DNA of 64,000 bases from Panorpa germanica (lineage: Eukaryota > Arthropoda > Insecta > Mecoptera > Panorpidae). The stretch lies in the NCBI GenBank assembly GCA_963678705.1, contig OY783221.1:2294001-2358000 (forward strand). The letters are read 5' to 3'. Positions within the stretch are counted from its first letter, which is position 1, and every line of letters begins with the position of its first letter. The notes beneath the pieces were generated by a model that saw only the letters and a list, made by a program, of their open reading frames with translations, was not told where the DNA came from and searched no databases. Below are positions 11,639 through 23,395 of this stretch, piece by piece. Position numbers and translations under genes: made by a program.

Positions 11639-14600
11639 CTATTGTTTCATTTTGAATTTTTCCGCGGCAAGAGCTAGACGTCTGATGTTACAGAGACATC
11701 CAGCGGATGAATCTTGAAGCTCACTATTTTTGCTACTAACAGTAAGCAACAAGAACGGTACAACACCACTCTAGAAAAGAAAGAAAAAGATATTGTGTAA
11801 TACGTTTTTAGAAGCACAATAATTATAAATTAAAATGACTTACTTGATGCATCGTAATGCAATTTAGCGGGTCCTCCGATAAGTGGTATAAAGCCAGCAC
11901 TGTAGTCTTGTGGGTTCGGACACATGTGCCCGCTAAATACGCCACCAGGGGCGTTATAACTCCTAGTTTTCCAAATTGGTGTCTGTTGTCGCTCCAACTA
12001 CAACAATATCCGATTGCGTCTGCTAGATATTCTCTTAAGCTTTCGTCTTTAGTGTTAACTGTAATTAATACAATAAATATAAGTAGTTCATTTTCAAAAC
12101 TAATTAGTAAACCATAATATTTCAAATTCACTCCAAGACAAATTGGAATTCATATAGAGTTCGTTATGAAATCAAAATGGAAATCGAGTCCATAATGAAT
12201 TCACTGTTAATTCATCAAAGAACACTGGTGTCAATTCATTTTATGGGTTCCAGTGTTATTATAACTTGAATAACAAGTAAACAATTTGGACTACATATTG
12301 GATAACTAATTGCAGCTTTAGATTTTGATTCGCGTTTATAGTTACTTACATAAAACGATTTAAACATAAAAAACATGTTTTTTTGGATAATATTTAACGT
12401 GCTGTATAGTATCGCCATCTATATTGCGAATCTAAAAATGGCCAAGTATCGTTTCACGTTAAAATAAAAAAACATGTTACATTACCTAATTTAGCTAATT
12501 TTGGGACAACTCCATGATCAGTCATTACTGCCAAATTTTCAATGTCTCTAGCTATAGTAGCAATTGCCGCACAAACTCCTGCTAGTACTTTTGTGTCATC
12601 TGAATCTAAGAGTTCCACCATTAATTCCAAAGCGCCAACAAAACTTCTAACCATATTGCCAGAGTCCTGAAAACTCAAATGCAGTGAAAAGAGTCGCTAA
12701 CGTATTAATTACTTAATTAGTAATGACAAAATTAAAATTAAACTAATAAATGTTAAATTCATATATAAAAAGGTACAAGAAAGTATTAAATAAAAATAAA
12801 TCTAACACTTCATGAGTCAGCATGCCCGATCGCAAATTCCTTACAAGGTCATTGAAGTCACGACAACAAGTGCTGCCTCTACTTCATTTGGACGAGTATT
12901 TATGAATGAATTGGTGCCTCTACTTCATTTTGAATGAGTTTACTACTACGACATTTAAATAAGAAGTTGGCAGCTTGAGTTTATTGTTGTCATGACTTCA
13001 TCCTTTGGACCATACGTGTTTTAAGGCCCGATATATTGTTTGAGCGCAGTCTTAGCCTATGATGATACTTACACTGGCATTTTCTATGCAAGGTCTCAAA
13101 GCCCAAGCTGCATTTGCTTTGACAGCGTTTGAAGAATTCTTTAGAAGGGACCAGATCAATCGAACCCCATCAAGATCTTCAATGATGGACATGGAATCTG
13201 GGTCCTTTGCACACTGTGCTAATGCCAATGGAATATTTTCTAGTAGCGGTTTGTAAACAGCATTCAAATGATTTACTAAAAGAAATGAACGGTTTGTAAT
13301 GACACCAACAAATGTTATGGCGGCAGTTCAGCCGACAAGAGACGAGAGCAGTCGAGACAAGCCGAAACAAGGCGAGAGCTACAGTACACCATGATCTCGG
13401 TGAACCGCGGGGAGGTACCTGAAGCCACGCGAGAAAGTAAGTACGCGACCAAACAAATATGGCTGCTTGCGCGTGCGCATCAGCAGAGTTGACATACTGG
13501 CGCGTATAAATAAAATACATAATATTTAGAAATAACAATATCAAATAAATCAACAAATAAAAGGATCATATTTTCATAAAGAATCTTACCAAGTAGCGGT
13601 ATACCTCTGCACGCTCTGACGCTATCAACGTTATGTTGGAATCGCGTTAATTGTGAAATAGCACCTGCTACATTGGCTAAAACCTCCTCATGATCATCAC
13701 CTAGAAGGCTAACAAGGACCTAAAGAATAACATACCTTAAATAAATAAACTCTTCATATACATATAACTATATTTAGCTGAAAATGTTTACTCACTGGCA
13801 TTGTACCCAAATTATCCAGCCTTTTAACATTACTGTCCAGAACTGCGCAAGTCCAGATGGCACCTGATGCAGCAGCTAGTAATGGTTTGTTGTCTGCATA
13901 CTTCGAATCTTTGATAATATTCACCAGAGGGTCGAGACCACCTGCTTTCCGAATTCTATCACACGTTTCCTAAAAAAAGAATAAGATATTGTAAATGTCA
14001 GTTGTTGATTGAAATTGATGTTAATAAATGTGTATTGGCGTGTCTATTTTATTAAATATCTAAATGTTGACAGAGATATAGCAATTCAAAATTTGAATTG
14101 TAGTTTTAGCGCTAGAAATCGTCAGCCATTTGTATTACGCGAAATGCATTTTATACGTCAGTTATTTGTTGATTAGGTCAATGTTTTGTAGCTGTTGGTA
14201 GTCGAAATAATCAAGTCAAGTCAAAGAATAATAAGTTTTTATTTTATTTAACCCTGTTACGACAGACATAATTTTGAAATTTTATAAATATCTGTAAAAA
14301 ATATTTGATATATAAATACATATAGCAGAGATTTATAAGCTGTAAGGTTGGTAACCTATAAACTTGTCAAAGTTCTGTCAAGAATAAATCTCTTTTACGC
14401 TGTGTTGTATAAAAGAGATAGCAACATAGCGGTTGTGAAATCAGATGCTGTTGGAATGTGTACAACGTTGAATCCCTTTATTAATTAAAGAGACAAAAGG
14501 ACTTTTTTTATTGTTAACATCTCGTTATTAAAAAATAATTGACCATTTGAGGTTGTAGTAACCCTCTTTATCAAAATATAGTACACTTTTATAGAAATTA

Positions 14601-16455
14601 AGACATAGGACATAGGCCCATTCACTTTCACAAATAAAATCTTAAATAAATATAAGGAAATGTGAATACAGCAACAAAAATATAATGAAATACAAAAAAG
14701 AACTGTTGATACTTACTATATCGGCAGAACACTTGAACAAACAGCTAGCGCAATACAGCTGTAAATCAACGTCATCTGAAGTCAAGTAACGAACTATATC
14801 AGGTATCATATTTTCGGTCTTTATTGCTAATTGGTAACTATCCTATAAGAAAAATATATTGAACATTAAACAAGAAATCATACTTTAGAGTATATTGCAA
14901 GATCATACAGTGTAAAACGTTGCATTTGATTGGTAAAGGAGTTAAATATAAAGATCTAAAGGTTCATTTGAAGTGCTACCACTATAAATACATAAAAATA
15001 AAACGAGTAATTTGACAGATGAAGTGTTTTCGCTATTTATAGCACATAACATTTATTTTACTTATCAACGACTGAACTATGGGCATTCCTTCATGATAAA
15101 AGTTCACAGATTTCGATAAATCTAATTTTGAATGGAGGTCAAATTGTTTTTTGTGATATTTTAGAGATTACCTGGGATGCACATCCTTGGAGAGTTCCCA
15201 TAGTAGATTTTACAACATCCATGTGCACAGATTTAATAAGTCGGGCTAGTAATGGTACCACACCGCTCTTTTTCATGATTTCCCTGTTTCTAGGAGAATG
15301 AGATAACGACCATAATGCTCGAGCACCAGCTCCAGCTATTTCAACTTGGTTTAAATCATCTTTGGAAAGCGTTTCTCGTGGGGAATGAAGACACCTATCA
15401 ATATTCAGAAAATTTAACTTAGAATAAGCTTGTAGCAAGCTTGGTTGATGGTAATTTACTTACTTTTCGCTAACATCTAACAAGTCTACTAGTTTTGGAA
15501 TGCCAAGACAGTTTCTAACTTTCTTTCTTGCTGCTTTAATTTTTGCCACGTTGGCGATTGTCTCCGCTGCTAATGTTTGGATATCTCTAGCGGGATCTGT
15601 CAATGCTCGCACTAATACAGGAATGCCGCCTTGGTCTGTGATTGTTCTTTTAATATGGATATTCTCGGAAATAATTGCCAACACTGATAATGCTCCTAAC
15701 TTTGATTTGATGTCATTCGTTTCTAATATGTTTAGCAAAACTTCAAGGCCACCAATATCCTAGAAAATTGAATGTTAAATACAGTTATTCTGAGAGTGAG
15801 TCTATAATAGAAGGAAAGGGTCCTTCAACGGTCGTGTTAATCGCCAAACGAATCCTGTTATACACTTGGTACTGTAGTAAGAAACCTAAAGTAATAGAAA
15901 AAGGGATTAAGGCAGCTTTCTACCTGAATTGCAGCCTGCATAACATCGTTTTTTAAATCGTAATCCAAAATGCAAGATAAAGCTATTACTGTAGCAGTAG
16001 GGTTACCAGCTTTTACAAATTTAACTAATTTCTGCATTTGCCAATACTGAGGTGGAATATCTCCTGATTTTTTAACTAAAAATCTCGTATCTTCATCATC
16101 TGAAGAAGATGGACTTTCAGATGGTGGACGATTGCTATCTTCGTCTTCGTAGATATTTACATCTTGAAGACCTATTTGTAGATAGTAAGATATTAATACT
16201 ATGGTTTCATAATGATTTAAATAAAATGTTTCTTCATCTATGCTCGAGGCAACAAAAAGGCAAAAATGTATCTGACGTTTGATTGTGCATCTCTTTTACA
16301 CTTTATAACTCTTTTAGATTTATAAGGCAAGTCTCACATTGACTTGCAGTTATGTTTTTATTAAAATCTAATTTGCCCTAATTTGCTCTAATTTCATGAC
16401 TCCTTATTTAATGAAAATTCTGACCTGGTACATCATAGTTATCATCATCATCCAT
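11639..16455 (-). CDS. ODAD2: ARMC4 / outer dynein arm docking complex subunit 2 (gudu)
   Basis: Armadillo-repeat protein needed for docking outer dynein arms in motile cilia and sperm flagella; the Drosophila orthologue gudu is a male-fertility gene. Eleven exons: 16455-16425, 16171-15924, 15759-15464, 15394-15172, 14842-14717, 13969-13796, 13719-13590, 13275-13073, 12666-12486, 12058-11844 and 11770-11639. All phases agree and introns are GT-AG, giving about 652 residues, close to the fly protein and shorter than the vertebrate one. Diagnostic stretches are the N-terminal [16 protein letters not shown], then [42 protein letters not shown] and the C-terminal [13 protein letters not shown]. 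The acidic Ser-rich start precedes the tandem armadillo repeats. A second pair of 5' exons lies upstream at 18314-18642. Confidence 0.93.
12297..12420. repeat. dispersed repeat inside an ARMC4 intron
   Basis: The stretch around ttgcagctttagattttgat, then aaaaacatgtttttttggat and gctgtatagtatcgccatct recurs at 63150-63266 with small indels. No ends or coding content can be assigned. The family is unknown. Confidence 0.6.
13298..13510. other. GC-rich island inside an ARMC4 intron
   Basis: About 200 bp much richer in G and C than the surroundings, with CpG-containing runs such as ttgcgcgtgcgcatcagc, set between two ARMC4 exons. No exon of ARMC4 is missing here and I see no clear inverted termini. 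It could be an old insertion or a regulatory island. Confidence 0.45.
14001..14632. mobile_element. family-1 inverted-repeat element, one end truncated
   Basis: Matches the copy at 17429-18069 nearly end to end but lacks the first about 40 bp with one terminus. It ends in ggacataggcccatt. It lies in an ARMC4 intron and has no coding capacity. Confidence 0.75.
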
Positions 16456-17220
16456 TTTGTATCTTTTAAACTAATATATGCCTAAAAACCTTTTAATAAA
16501 AAAAAAAACTATCAACAAAACAATTTTCTCAGTAGATCTTTTGAATTTTCATATATATTTTAGAACTAGTTTTATTAAACAGATTTTTAAAAACTTAAAG
16601 ATTTATATAAAAATAATAATAAAATAAAGCCATAAAATGAGGACATATTTTGTTTAAATAAGTATCAAAAATTGTTGTCTAGATATCATAGATTAATTAA
16701 AATATTATTTACGCATTTATATAAGATGAATTAATTACTTCTTTAAACTTTATTGTTATTTAAAGTTATATTTTATATGCAGCAGTTTTATTGTAAATAT
16801 TTTCATAAATATAAAAGACCCTACGTTACAAAAGTATGGTATTATCCGATTCATGGTAGCAATGCTGATCTATCTTACGAAACAATGCCTCCTCGATTAC
16901 ATGAATTAAATAATATGTGAGTTGTCAAACTCTTTCAAAGGTAAAGCAGGTTTCATATTCGAAAAGGTTTGAAAACAGGATCAACTTTTATTTATTAGAA
17001 AGTGAAATATTTCATTTAATTTATATAAACACCAATAAAATACTTATATTTATTAATAGAGGTATTATAAATCTTTTTAAAGGTTATTTCTTACATAATA
17101 TACCGTCAAACTTAAGTTTAAAATTAATACTTCTTAATTTAATTACTAAAGCAACATTCAGAGAACTGTCAACATTTGTTCTACGGCAGAAAATAATCGT
17201 AATGTAAAACTTGATGAGCT
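16456..17220. other. very AT-rich stretch upstream of the proximal ARMC4 start
   Basis: Sequence between the proximal ARMC4 first exon and family-1 fragments. It should contain the promoter for the proximal start if that start is used. I see no coding exon. A 96-codon plus-strand frame at 16917-17207 is low-complexity Leu/Ile/Asn-rich and looks fortuitous. Confidence 0.4.
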
Positions 17221-17385
17221 TCGTTGTTGTATAAAAGAGATGACAAACTATCGGACGTGACGTACCATGTCAATTATTAATATCTCCCAATATATAGCGA
17301 GTTAATAGAAATAATTGAACATTTGAGGTTCTGGTACCTAACTTTATCAATCTATAGTATAGTTTTATAGAAATTAAGTCCTGGT
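17221..17385. mobile_element. family-1 fragment
   Basis: Aligns with the part of family 1 that contains the Ttgtataaaagagat motif through to the agttttatagaaattaag end region. It lies immediately beside a full copy at 17429, in the same orientation. Confidence 0.6.
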
Positions 17386-17428
17386 TTACAAATCCATTTT
17401 ATCGATCAACTTTTATAACAGGTTAAGG

Positions 17429-18069
17429 CAATGGGCTTGTGTCCTCATTCTTTAGTGGTCGATTTTTCAATTGTTGATTGAAATTGATGTTAATAAATGT
17501 GTATTGGCGTGTCTATTTTATTAAATATCTAAATATTGACGGAGATATAGCAATTAAAAATTTGAATTGTAGTTTTAGCGCTAGAAATGGTCGGCCATAT
17601 TTGTATGACATGAAATGCATTTTAACGTCAGTTATTTGTTGAGTAGGTCAGTGCTGTGGTAATGTTTTGTAGCTGTTGGTACTCAAACAATCCAGTCAAG
17701 TCAAAGAATAATAAGTTTTTACTTTATTTAACCCTGCTAAGGCAGACATAATATTGAAAATTTATTGTTCCTTGAAATAACTGTAAACAATATTTGATAT
17801 TTTGATATATAAATACATATAGCAGAGATTTATGATCTGTAAGGTTGGCAACCTTACACAAGGATTGTGATGTCACATGCATTTGGAGTTTGTACAACGT
17901 TGAATCCCTTTAATAATTAAAGAGACAAAATGACTTTTTTAATTGTTAATATCTCTTAACATATAAGGAGTTACTACAAAATAATTGAGCATTTGAGGTT
18001 CTAGTAACCCACTTTATCAATTTATAGTACAGTTTTATAGAAATTAAGACATAGGACACAAGCCCATTG
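17429..18069. mobile_element. family-1 inverted-repeat element, complete 641-bp copy
   Basis: Begins CAATGGGCTTGTGTCCT and ends AGGACACAAGCCCATTG, a perfect 17-bp terminal inverted repeat. It has no transposase frame. The interior carries a recurring stretch around gcgctagaaatggtcggcc. I could not establish a target-site duplication because the flanking bases do not repeat clearly. The element lies between the two sets of ARMC4 5' exons. Confidence 0.85.
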
Positions 18070-18071
18070 AC

Positions 18072-18294
18072 AACTATAGTTCAAATTACGAGAGTTCGGC
18101 GGCGACTCATACTTAAAACAAGTTGTGGGGTATAAACTGCAGATTTACTAAAAAGCACAGACTCACTTATTTTTCTATAATGTATATAGAAACGAATAAA
18201 ATAAAATTCATTATCGTATTATAGATTTATACCACCGTTATAACCTCTTTTAAGTATCAGTCGCCGACGAACTATCGTGATTTGGACTATAGTT
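18072..18294. mobile_element. family-3 MITE, 223 bp
   Basis: Long imperfect terminal inverted repeats of about 36 bp: the left end contains gagagttcggcggcgact, the right end its complement agtcgccgacgaactatc. A second copy lies at 29065-29286. Non-coding; it abuts the family-1 element and the distal ARMC4 exons. Confidence 0.8.
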
Positions 18295-18313
18295 AATAAG
18301 TAATTATTCTTAC

Positions 18314-18642
18314 CATAATTGCAAGTTGATTTATTTCCTGTGACAAATTGAAATCCAGTAAACAAGAGAGGGCTACAACAGTTGCAGTTTGATTTCCTGC
18401 TTTTATGTATTTGACTAATTTCTGTACATGCCAATATTCTGAAGGTAAATTTTCAGCTTTCTTAGATTCTGGTGGACTTTCATCTTCTTCTGAGGATGAA
18501 GGCTCTTCAGATAAAGGTCCTTCACTTTCGGTTTCTATTTAACAAGTTTAAAAATTGTTTTAAAAATATATAAATTAGTAAATGCATTGAATGTTCTTAT
18601 TTGCAAACCTGTTAAAGGATTTAAATCTCGATCAGAGCTCAT
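18314..18642 (-). CDS. alternative or duplicated 5' exon pair of ARMC4
   Basis: Two exons, 18642-18609 and 18534-18314. They encode a start [11 protein letters not shown], an acidic Ser/Glu-rich segment and then [19 protein letters not shown]. This parallels the proximal pair (16455-16425 and 16171-15924) exon for exon, with the same phases, and is closer to the wording I recall for other ARMC4 proteins. The second exon ends in ATG followed by GTAAGA, in the phase needed to join the shared exon at 15759. So either the gene has two promoters with mutually exclusive starts, or the 5' end was duplicated and one copy is a relic. Both frames are open and both splice sites are intact, which favours use. 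Confidence 0.8.
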
Positions 18643-18919
18643 TTTTTGTATGATGTACAAAATAAACTGAATTTTTCAATGCGATTTATTTTTATCCTTG
18701 AAAATTGTTTGATCAATACTTGTGGAGTCAAGAAGTAAGAAGGGTTGTTCTTTGTATTTGGGAGGGAAACGATGCGAGATGTACAGATCTACAGAAGTGT
18801 ATTAATAAACATTAGAGGGTTCTTCTCATGATAAACTGTACTTATGCGAATATGCTCTACTGAAAAAAGTGACATCACAAGTATTCGGTTCTACATTTTG
18901 CTATAACATTTTTTTCAAA

Positions 18920-19507
18920 CAATGGGCTTGTGTCCTATGTCTTAATTTCTATAAAAGTGTACTATATATTGATAAAGTGGGTTACTAGAACCTAACTTAG
19001 AAATATAACTCCTTATATTTCAGGAGATATTAACAATTAAAAAAGTCATTTTGTCTCTTTAATTATTAAAGAGATTCAACGTTGTACAACATTCCAAATG
19101 CACATGTCCTCACAACTGCTATGTTGCTATCTCGTTTATACAACACCACTTAAAGAGATATATTCTTGACAGAACTCTGACAAGTTTACAGGTTACCAAC
19201 CTTACAGCTCATAAATCTCTGCTATATGTATTTATATATCAAAATATCAAATATTATTTACAGCTATTTCAATGAACAATCAAATTTCAATATTATGTCT
19301 GCCGTAACAGGGTTAAATAAAATGAAAATTTTATAAATATGGCCGACATCTCTAGCGCTAAAACTATAATTCAAATTTTTAATTGCTATATCTCCGTCAA
19401 CATTTAGATATTTAATAAAATGGAAACGCCAATACACATTTATTAACATCAATTTCAATCAACAATTGAAAAATCGTCCATAAAAAAATGAATACACAAG
19501 CCCATTG
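18920..19507. mobile_element. family-1 inverted-repeat element, 588-bp copy, inverted
   Basis: Starts CAATGGGCTTGTGTCCTATG and ends with acacaagcccattg. The internal order is the reverse of the 17429 copy. The two copies flank the distal ARMC4 5' exons in opposite orientations, a potential inversion substrate. Non-coding. Confidence 0.82.
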
Positions 19508-19912
19508 CAAGTTTGATATAAACAAACAAATTGAACAGCTATCAAATATTTTAAACAAAAGAAGTTTTTTTAAAGAATTTTTTTAATATTTTAGTTATCT
19601 CATACAGAACATGACAATTATTGATACCAAATTTTCAATCCATATATTTTCAAATTAAAATTTGTTCTAAACAAATTATATTAAATAACCAAATTAAATA
19701 GATAGCCTAATTAAATATTTCATCAAATATATTAATTTTTGCAGTCTTATATATTATTTATCCCGTACCTAAAAGAAAAATTCGAAGGAAAAGAAACATA
19801 CTTAAAGTAAATACGATATTATTATAGACAGGTAAAAATGGATAATAAAAATTTACTAGTTAACTAATTATGTTTTATATTCCTTTTTAATTTTACAAAT
19901 TGTTTAGGAATT
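19508..19912. other. AT-rich spacer, nothing recognised
   Basis: No exon or repeat family identified. A polypyrimidine-rich run ending in attgtttag at about 19907 would serve as a splice acceptor just before the small gene that follows, so a 5' noncoding exon may lie somewhere in this spacer. Confidence 0.4.
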
Positions 19913-20633
19913 ATGTCCAGCGTTCCAGTAGCTGCAAGTCTGATCTACAAAGTAAAAATGGGAAACATTTCAGGAAAGGTACCAACAAAGCGAAGATTGG
20001 TAAATCGCGCGTATTTATTTGCTTATGGTCGAAGCCTAACAACTTCACAGTAAACAATTTGATGAACTGCCCTGTTTTGTGACGTTTCTATTACTATTGC
20101 ACTTCAGTTATAGTTCGCATCAACTTTATCTTCATTTGTATTCCGACAGGTGGAGAGGTTTCACCATTTGTAGCCGATAAAATAGACATTTAATATAATG
20201 GAAAAGTGACTCCAAAATGTTTACTAGGTCGTTGATATAACGCGATTAATTATGATGAAAAGCACACTTTATGATGAAAAGAAGATTCCATTTTAATGTT
20301 TATTAATACACCACTTTATGTATTACGTATAGTCATAATATGGTTTATATCCTCATATGATAAAGTGTGCTAAAGCGATTAAATATTACTGAAAAAATTG
20401 CAGTCTCAAGAAAATGATTACATTTGAGAGAGAGCTTCATTTCTTCATTTAGCTTTACAAAGAGGAATTATTTCTTTTAGCCATCCGCGTCTGGTCAATG
20501 CGATAAGAACAACTATTATGAGTTTACCTATGAAAATCGTTGTGGACCTTGTAAACAATGCCCCCCTCCCTGCGCCCCGCTTTGTGCCACTTGTTGCTGT
20601 TCTACATGTAGACCTTGCGGACCCCCATACTAA
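19913..20633 (+). CDS. putative small Cys/Pro-rich protein, two exons
   Basis: Predicted from splice signals only. Exon 1 (19913-19978) gives a 22-residue start MSSVPVAASLIYKVKMGNIS and ends AAG followed by GTACC. Exon 2 (20481-20633) follows a strong acceptor, ttatttcttttag, joins in phase and encodes 50 residues ending in a dense Cys/Pro run (CGPCKQCPPPC, then CCCSTCRPCGPPY and stop). The total is about 72 residues. Composition resembles insect sperm-tail proteins of the Mst84D type and, loosely, the Cys/Pro-rich gene at 35104. A family-2 MITE sits in the intron. The Cys-rich exon is more secure than the choice of first exon. Confidence 0.42.
20046..20228. mobile_element. family-2 MITE, degenerate 183-bp copy
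   Basis: Interior matches the copy at 30286 (gtgacgtttctattactatt, then tattccgacaggtggag) and the right end reads caaaatgtttactagg. Both termini carry a mismatch to CCCAGTAAACA, so this is an older copy. Confidence 0.8.
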
Positions 20634-21269
20634 AATTCCATTATTCTTAAAGAAATGAACTAACAGGATTATATTTCCTAGTAAGAGTAACACTTTTTCA
20701 CACCGCTACCTAATAATATGTTAGTTAATAAATGTTCTTTTTCACAGAAATTAAAAAAAATGCAAATAACAAAAATTTAAGTTATGAGTAGCAAATGAAA
20801 AAAAGGAAAAAATGACCTGACCTGATCTTTGAATGCTTTGAATCACAAAATTACCAGTGATAGTAGCAAAATTAGCTTTTAATACGGTAAGAAATCTATT
20901 TGTGTACAATAAATATTTCGTTTTCTAATTGTTAATATATTTTATTTTCAGATATTAAAAAATTATTGGAATTATGGTCGTCGTCTCCTTGTTTTTGAAG
21001 CAACCTTATTGACTTATGAAAGAAAAAATATAATATATAGTTTAAAGTTTTTGTAAAAATATTATTATGTATATAAATAAATCTGCTCAGTGTTCTTTTT
21101 AAAACATATTGTGTTTAGAAATTTGGTAGATCAGCACTAGTTTAAAATTACTGGTACACTGCATAGGTAATATGTTGCTGTTAATAGTTGAAGTATAACT
21201 GGAAAGTATCAAATGTCATTGGAGATGAAACTTCAAAATTATTTGAGAGTTCATTAATTCGGCAATAAA
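20634..21269. other. spacer before the transposase remnant
   Basis: AT-rich, with no exon seen. If the Harbinger element has surviving ends, the left one should lie here; I could not recognise matching termini. Confidence 0.4.
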
Positions 21270-22862
21270 ATGCCAAAACGTAGTGAAAAATGTAAATTAA
21301 TTGATTTCCTAATTGAAGATGTGATAACTGATTTAATATTACTAGAGGATTCAGGTGAAATTAATTTTCCACATCTTTGTAACCATCTTGATAAATACCG
21401 AGTTCATCTAAATAGCCTTAAAATAAATTAGTTTTTCTTACATTATGATATACTTTGAAGTGCAACTGTATTTAATTTTCAATTATATTGATTTGTAATG
21501 ATACTAATTAGGCAACAACACAACTTATCTGTTATTTTTGTTTTGATTACATACTCACCATATGTCCTCAACAATACTTTGTTTGTTGCAATTGAATATA
21601 TGTACTATAAAATTAAATAATAAAATAAACTATAATATGTATGAAAAATGCTTTAAGATACAGCGTTTTAAATTGTTATTGTAGACATAAGTAGATGAAC
21701 TCATTAGTCTCCTTTTTGTAATGAACGTTTTCTAATATTACTTGTAGATTCCGACAATGAAGACGAAATCGAAGATGTTTTTGATGATTTCAACATGAAT
21801 ATATCAGTTGTTATGTCTTTTAGAAATTCAGTTCCTAATACAACCAAGTACATCCATAGAAAACGCGATTGGTTTAGTACTGTGTTGCCTAACCTTGATG
21901 AAAATGGATTTCGTGACATTGTTCGAGTAACCTGGACCCAATTCAATTTCGTTTGGAATTTAATAAAAGATGATGAAGTTTTCCATGGTTCAAATTCATG
22001 CAAACAATTTCAAACACCTTTACAGTTACTAATAGTCTTATTCCGTTTAGGTTGTTATGGACAAGAAGCTACAGTCACTAAAATTTCTAACTTCTTTGGG
22101 GTTGGAGATGGTGGGACTATTTCAATAATAACAAAAAGAGTGTTCAAAGCGATCTTAAAGTTAAAAGATACATTTTTGAATTGGCCGAATAAGAACGAGA
22201 AGAACGATATGTTAATGAAAATATTTCACGAACTTCCACATTGTGTAGGTTGTATGGATGTCACTGAAATAAAATTAGCAGAAATACCTTGTCGAAATGC
22301 AGAATTATATTTATCAAATAAGCACATTTATTCTTTGAAAGCTCTGACAGTGTGTGATTATCAACAAAGATTTCGTCACATAGAACTTGGTTTTGAGGGA
22401 AGTCTAGAGAACTGTGAAGTATATAGTAATTCTTTTCTGGGAAATCACATAACAGATTTTTTATCAGGTATGGAATGGCTAGCAGCAGATAGCAGTCTTA
22501 ATTCCTCTACAACAATATTAACGCCTAATTCAAAAGAGCAGAATGTGTTGAGTAAAAGAATAACTGAATATTCTAGAAGAACTAAGAATTGCGTTTCATT
22601 GCTAAAATAACGGTTTCGTAGTTTAAAAGAACTGAAAATTCGTTTAAAAACTAATAAAAGTATAAATTTTGTACGCAACTGGGTAACTGTGTGTTGCATT
22701 CTTCATAATATCATATTAACACATTTCGTCAACGAAGAAAACTTTAATTCAGTGCAGATTGATCCTGATGACGAAATTGATAACCAAATTTATTATAGTT
22801 TGCCTAATGCAGAAGGGGAAATTAAAAAGAGAGCTATTTTGAATATAATAAAGAATTTGTGA
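21270..22862 (+). pseudogene. PIF/Harbinger (HARBI1-like) DDE transposase, interrupted by a stop
   Basis: Exon 1 (21270-21354, start MPKRSEKC) joins in phase across a GT-AG intron to exon 2 (21748-22862), giving a 400-codon frame broken by one in-frame TAA at 22608-22610. DDE-superfamily-4 features are the first Asp in HCVGCMDVTEIKL, the second in LTVCD, and a third in WLAADSSL, where typical members have GDSGY. Downstream of the stop the frame continues with RFRSLKELKIRL, the usual conserved helix, and then WVTVCCILHN. A single stop and no frameshift suggest a fairly recent death or a truncated domesticated form. I identified no terminal inverted repeats. It runs convergently with the large STAND gene. 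Confidence 0.85.
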
Positions 22863-23395
22863 TTAAAGAATTCATTTCTTTTAATAATTTTTAAGAAACT
22901 ACAAGGTTTGAATTGAATAATTCAATAGCTGCAATTACATATTCTTTTGCATAAATTTTTCCTTTATTGAAGAAAAACTATGAACTACTACTAAAAATAA
23001 TTTGAAAGGTGAGACATTTCTTTATTATTATTGGTAAATTTATATACAGGTGCTTAACAGTGTAAGAGAAATTCATAATTTTCAATTTCTGGCTTACGAG
23101 TAAATACAGTAGTGTAACTATGGTTGCAGTACGTCTAGGCGTAGTCATGTATTTTTAAGTATATATTACAATAAATTTATGTATTAAATACATAATTTAA
23201 AACTAATTTGCAGTTTTCTTTTATTGTAATTTAAAAATACTCAGCTAAATGTTTATAAATAACTAATATTACATTGTTGCTACCGTGACGACAATGTTTT
23301 TCATTTTTGCTTCGATGTTGTTTACATTTCTAACTTTAAGCAGCTACTACATGCAAATATCTTATTATTTTACATTAAGTAATTTCTTATTAGTC
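22863..23395. other. convergent intergenic spacer with 3' UTRs
   Basis: Lies between the transposase remnant and the stop of the STAND gene. A minus-strand AATAAA is present near 23219-23224, about 170 bp after that stop and suitable as its polyadenylation signal. Nothing else is recognised. Confidence 0.4.

Noticed and set aside
12826-13033. Possible transposon with a GCCCGAT duplication and inner inverted repeat (gaagtcacgacaacaa)
   Set aside because: The inverted repeat does not reach the proposed duplication, so the boundaries do not fit a single element.
18219-18434. 71-codon minus-strand frame overlapping the distal ARMC4 exon
   Set aside because: Wrong frame. The ARMC4 frame in the same exon has clear family similarity and correct splice phases.
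20445-20693. 82-codon minus-strand frame
   Set aside because: It is the antisense shadow of the Cys-rich plus-strand exon, which has a strong splice acceptor and a Cys pattern of its own.
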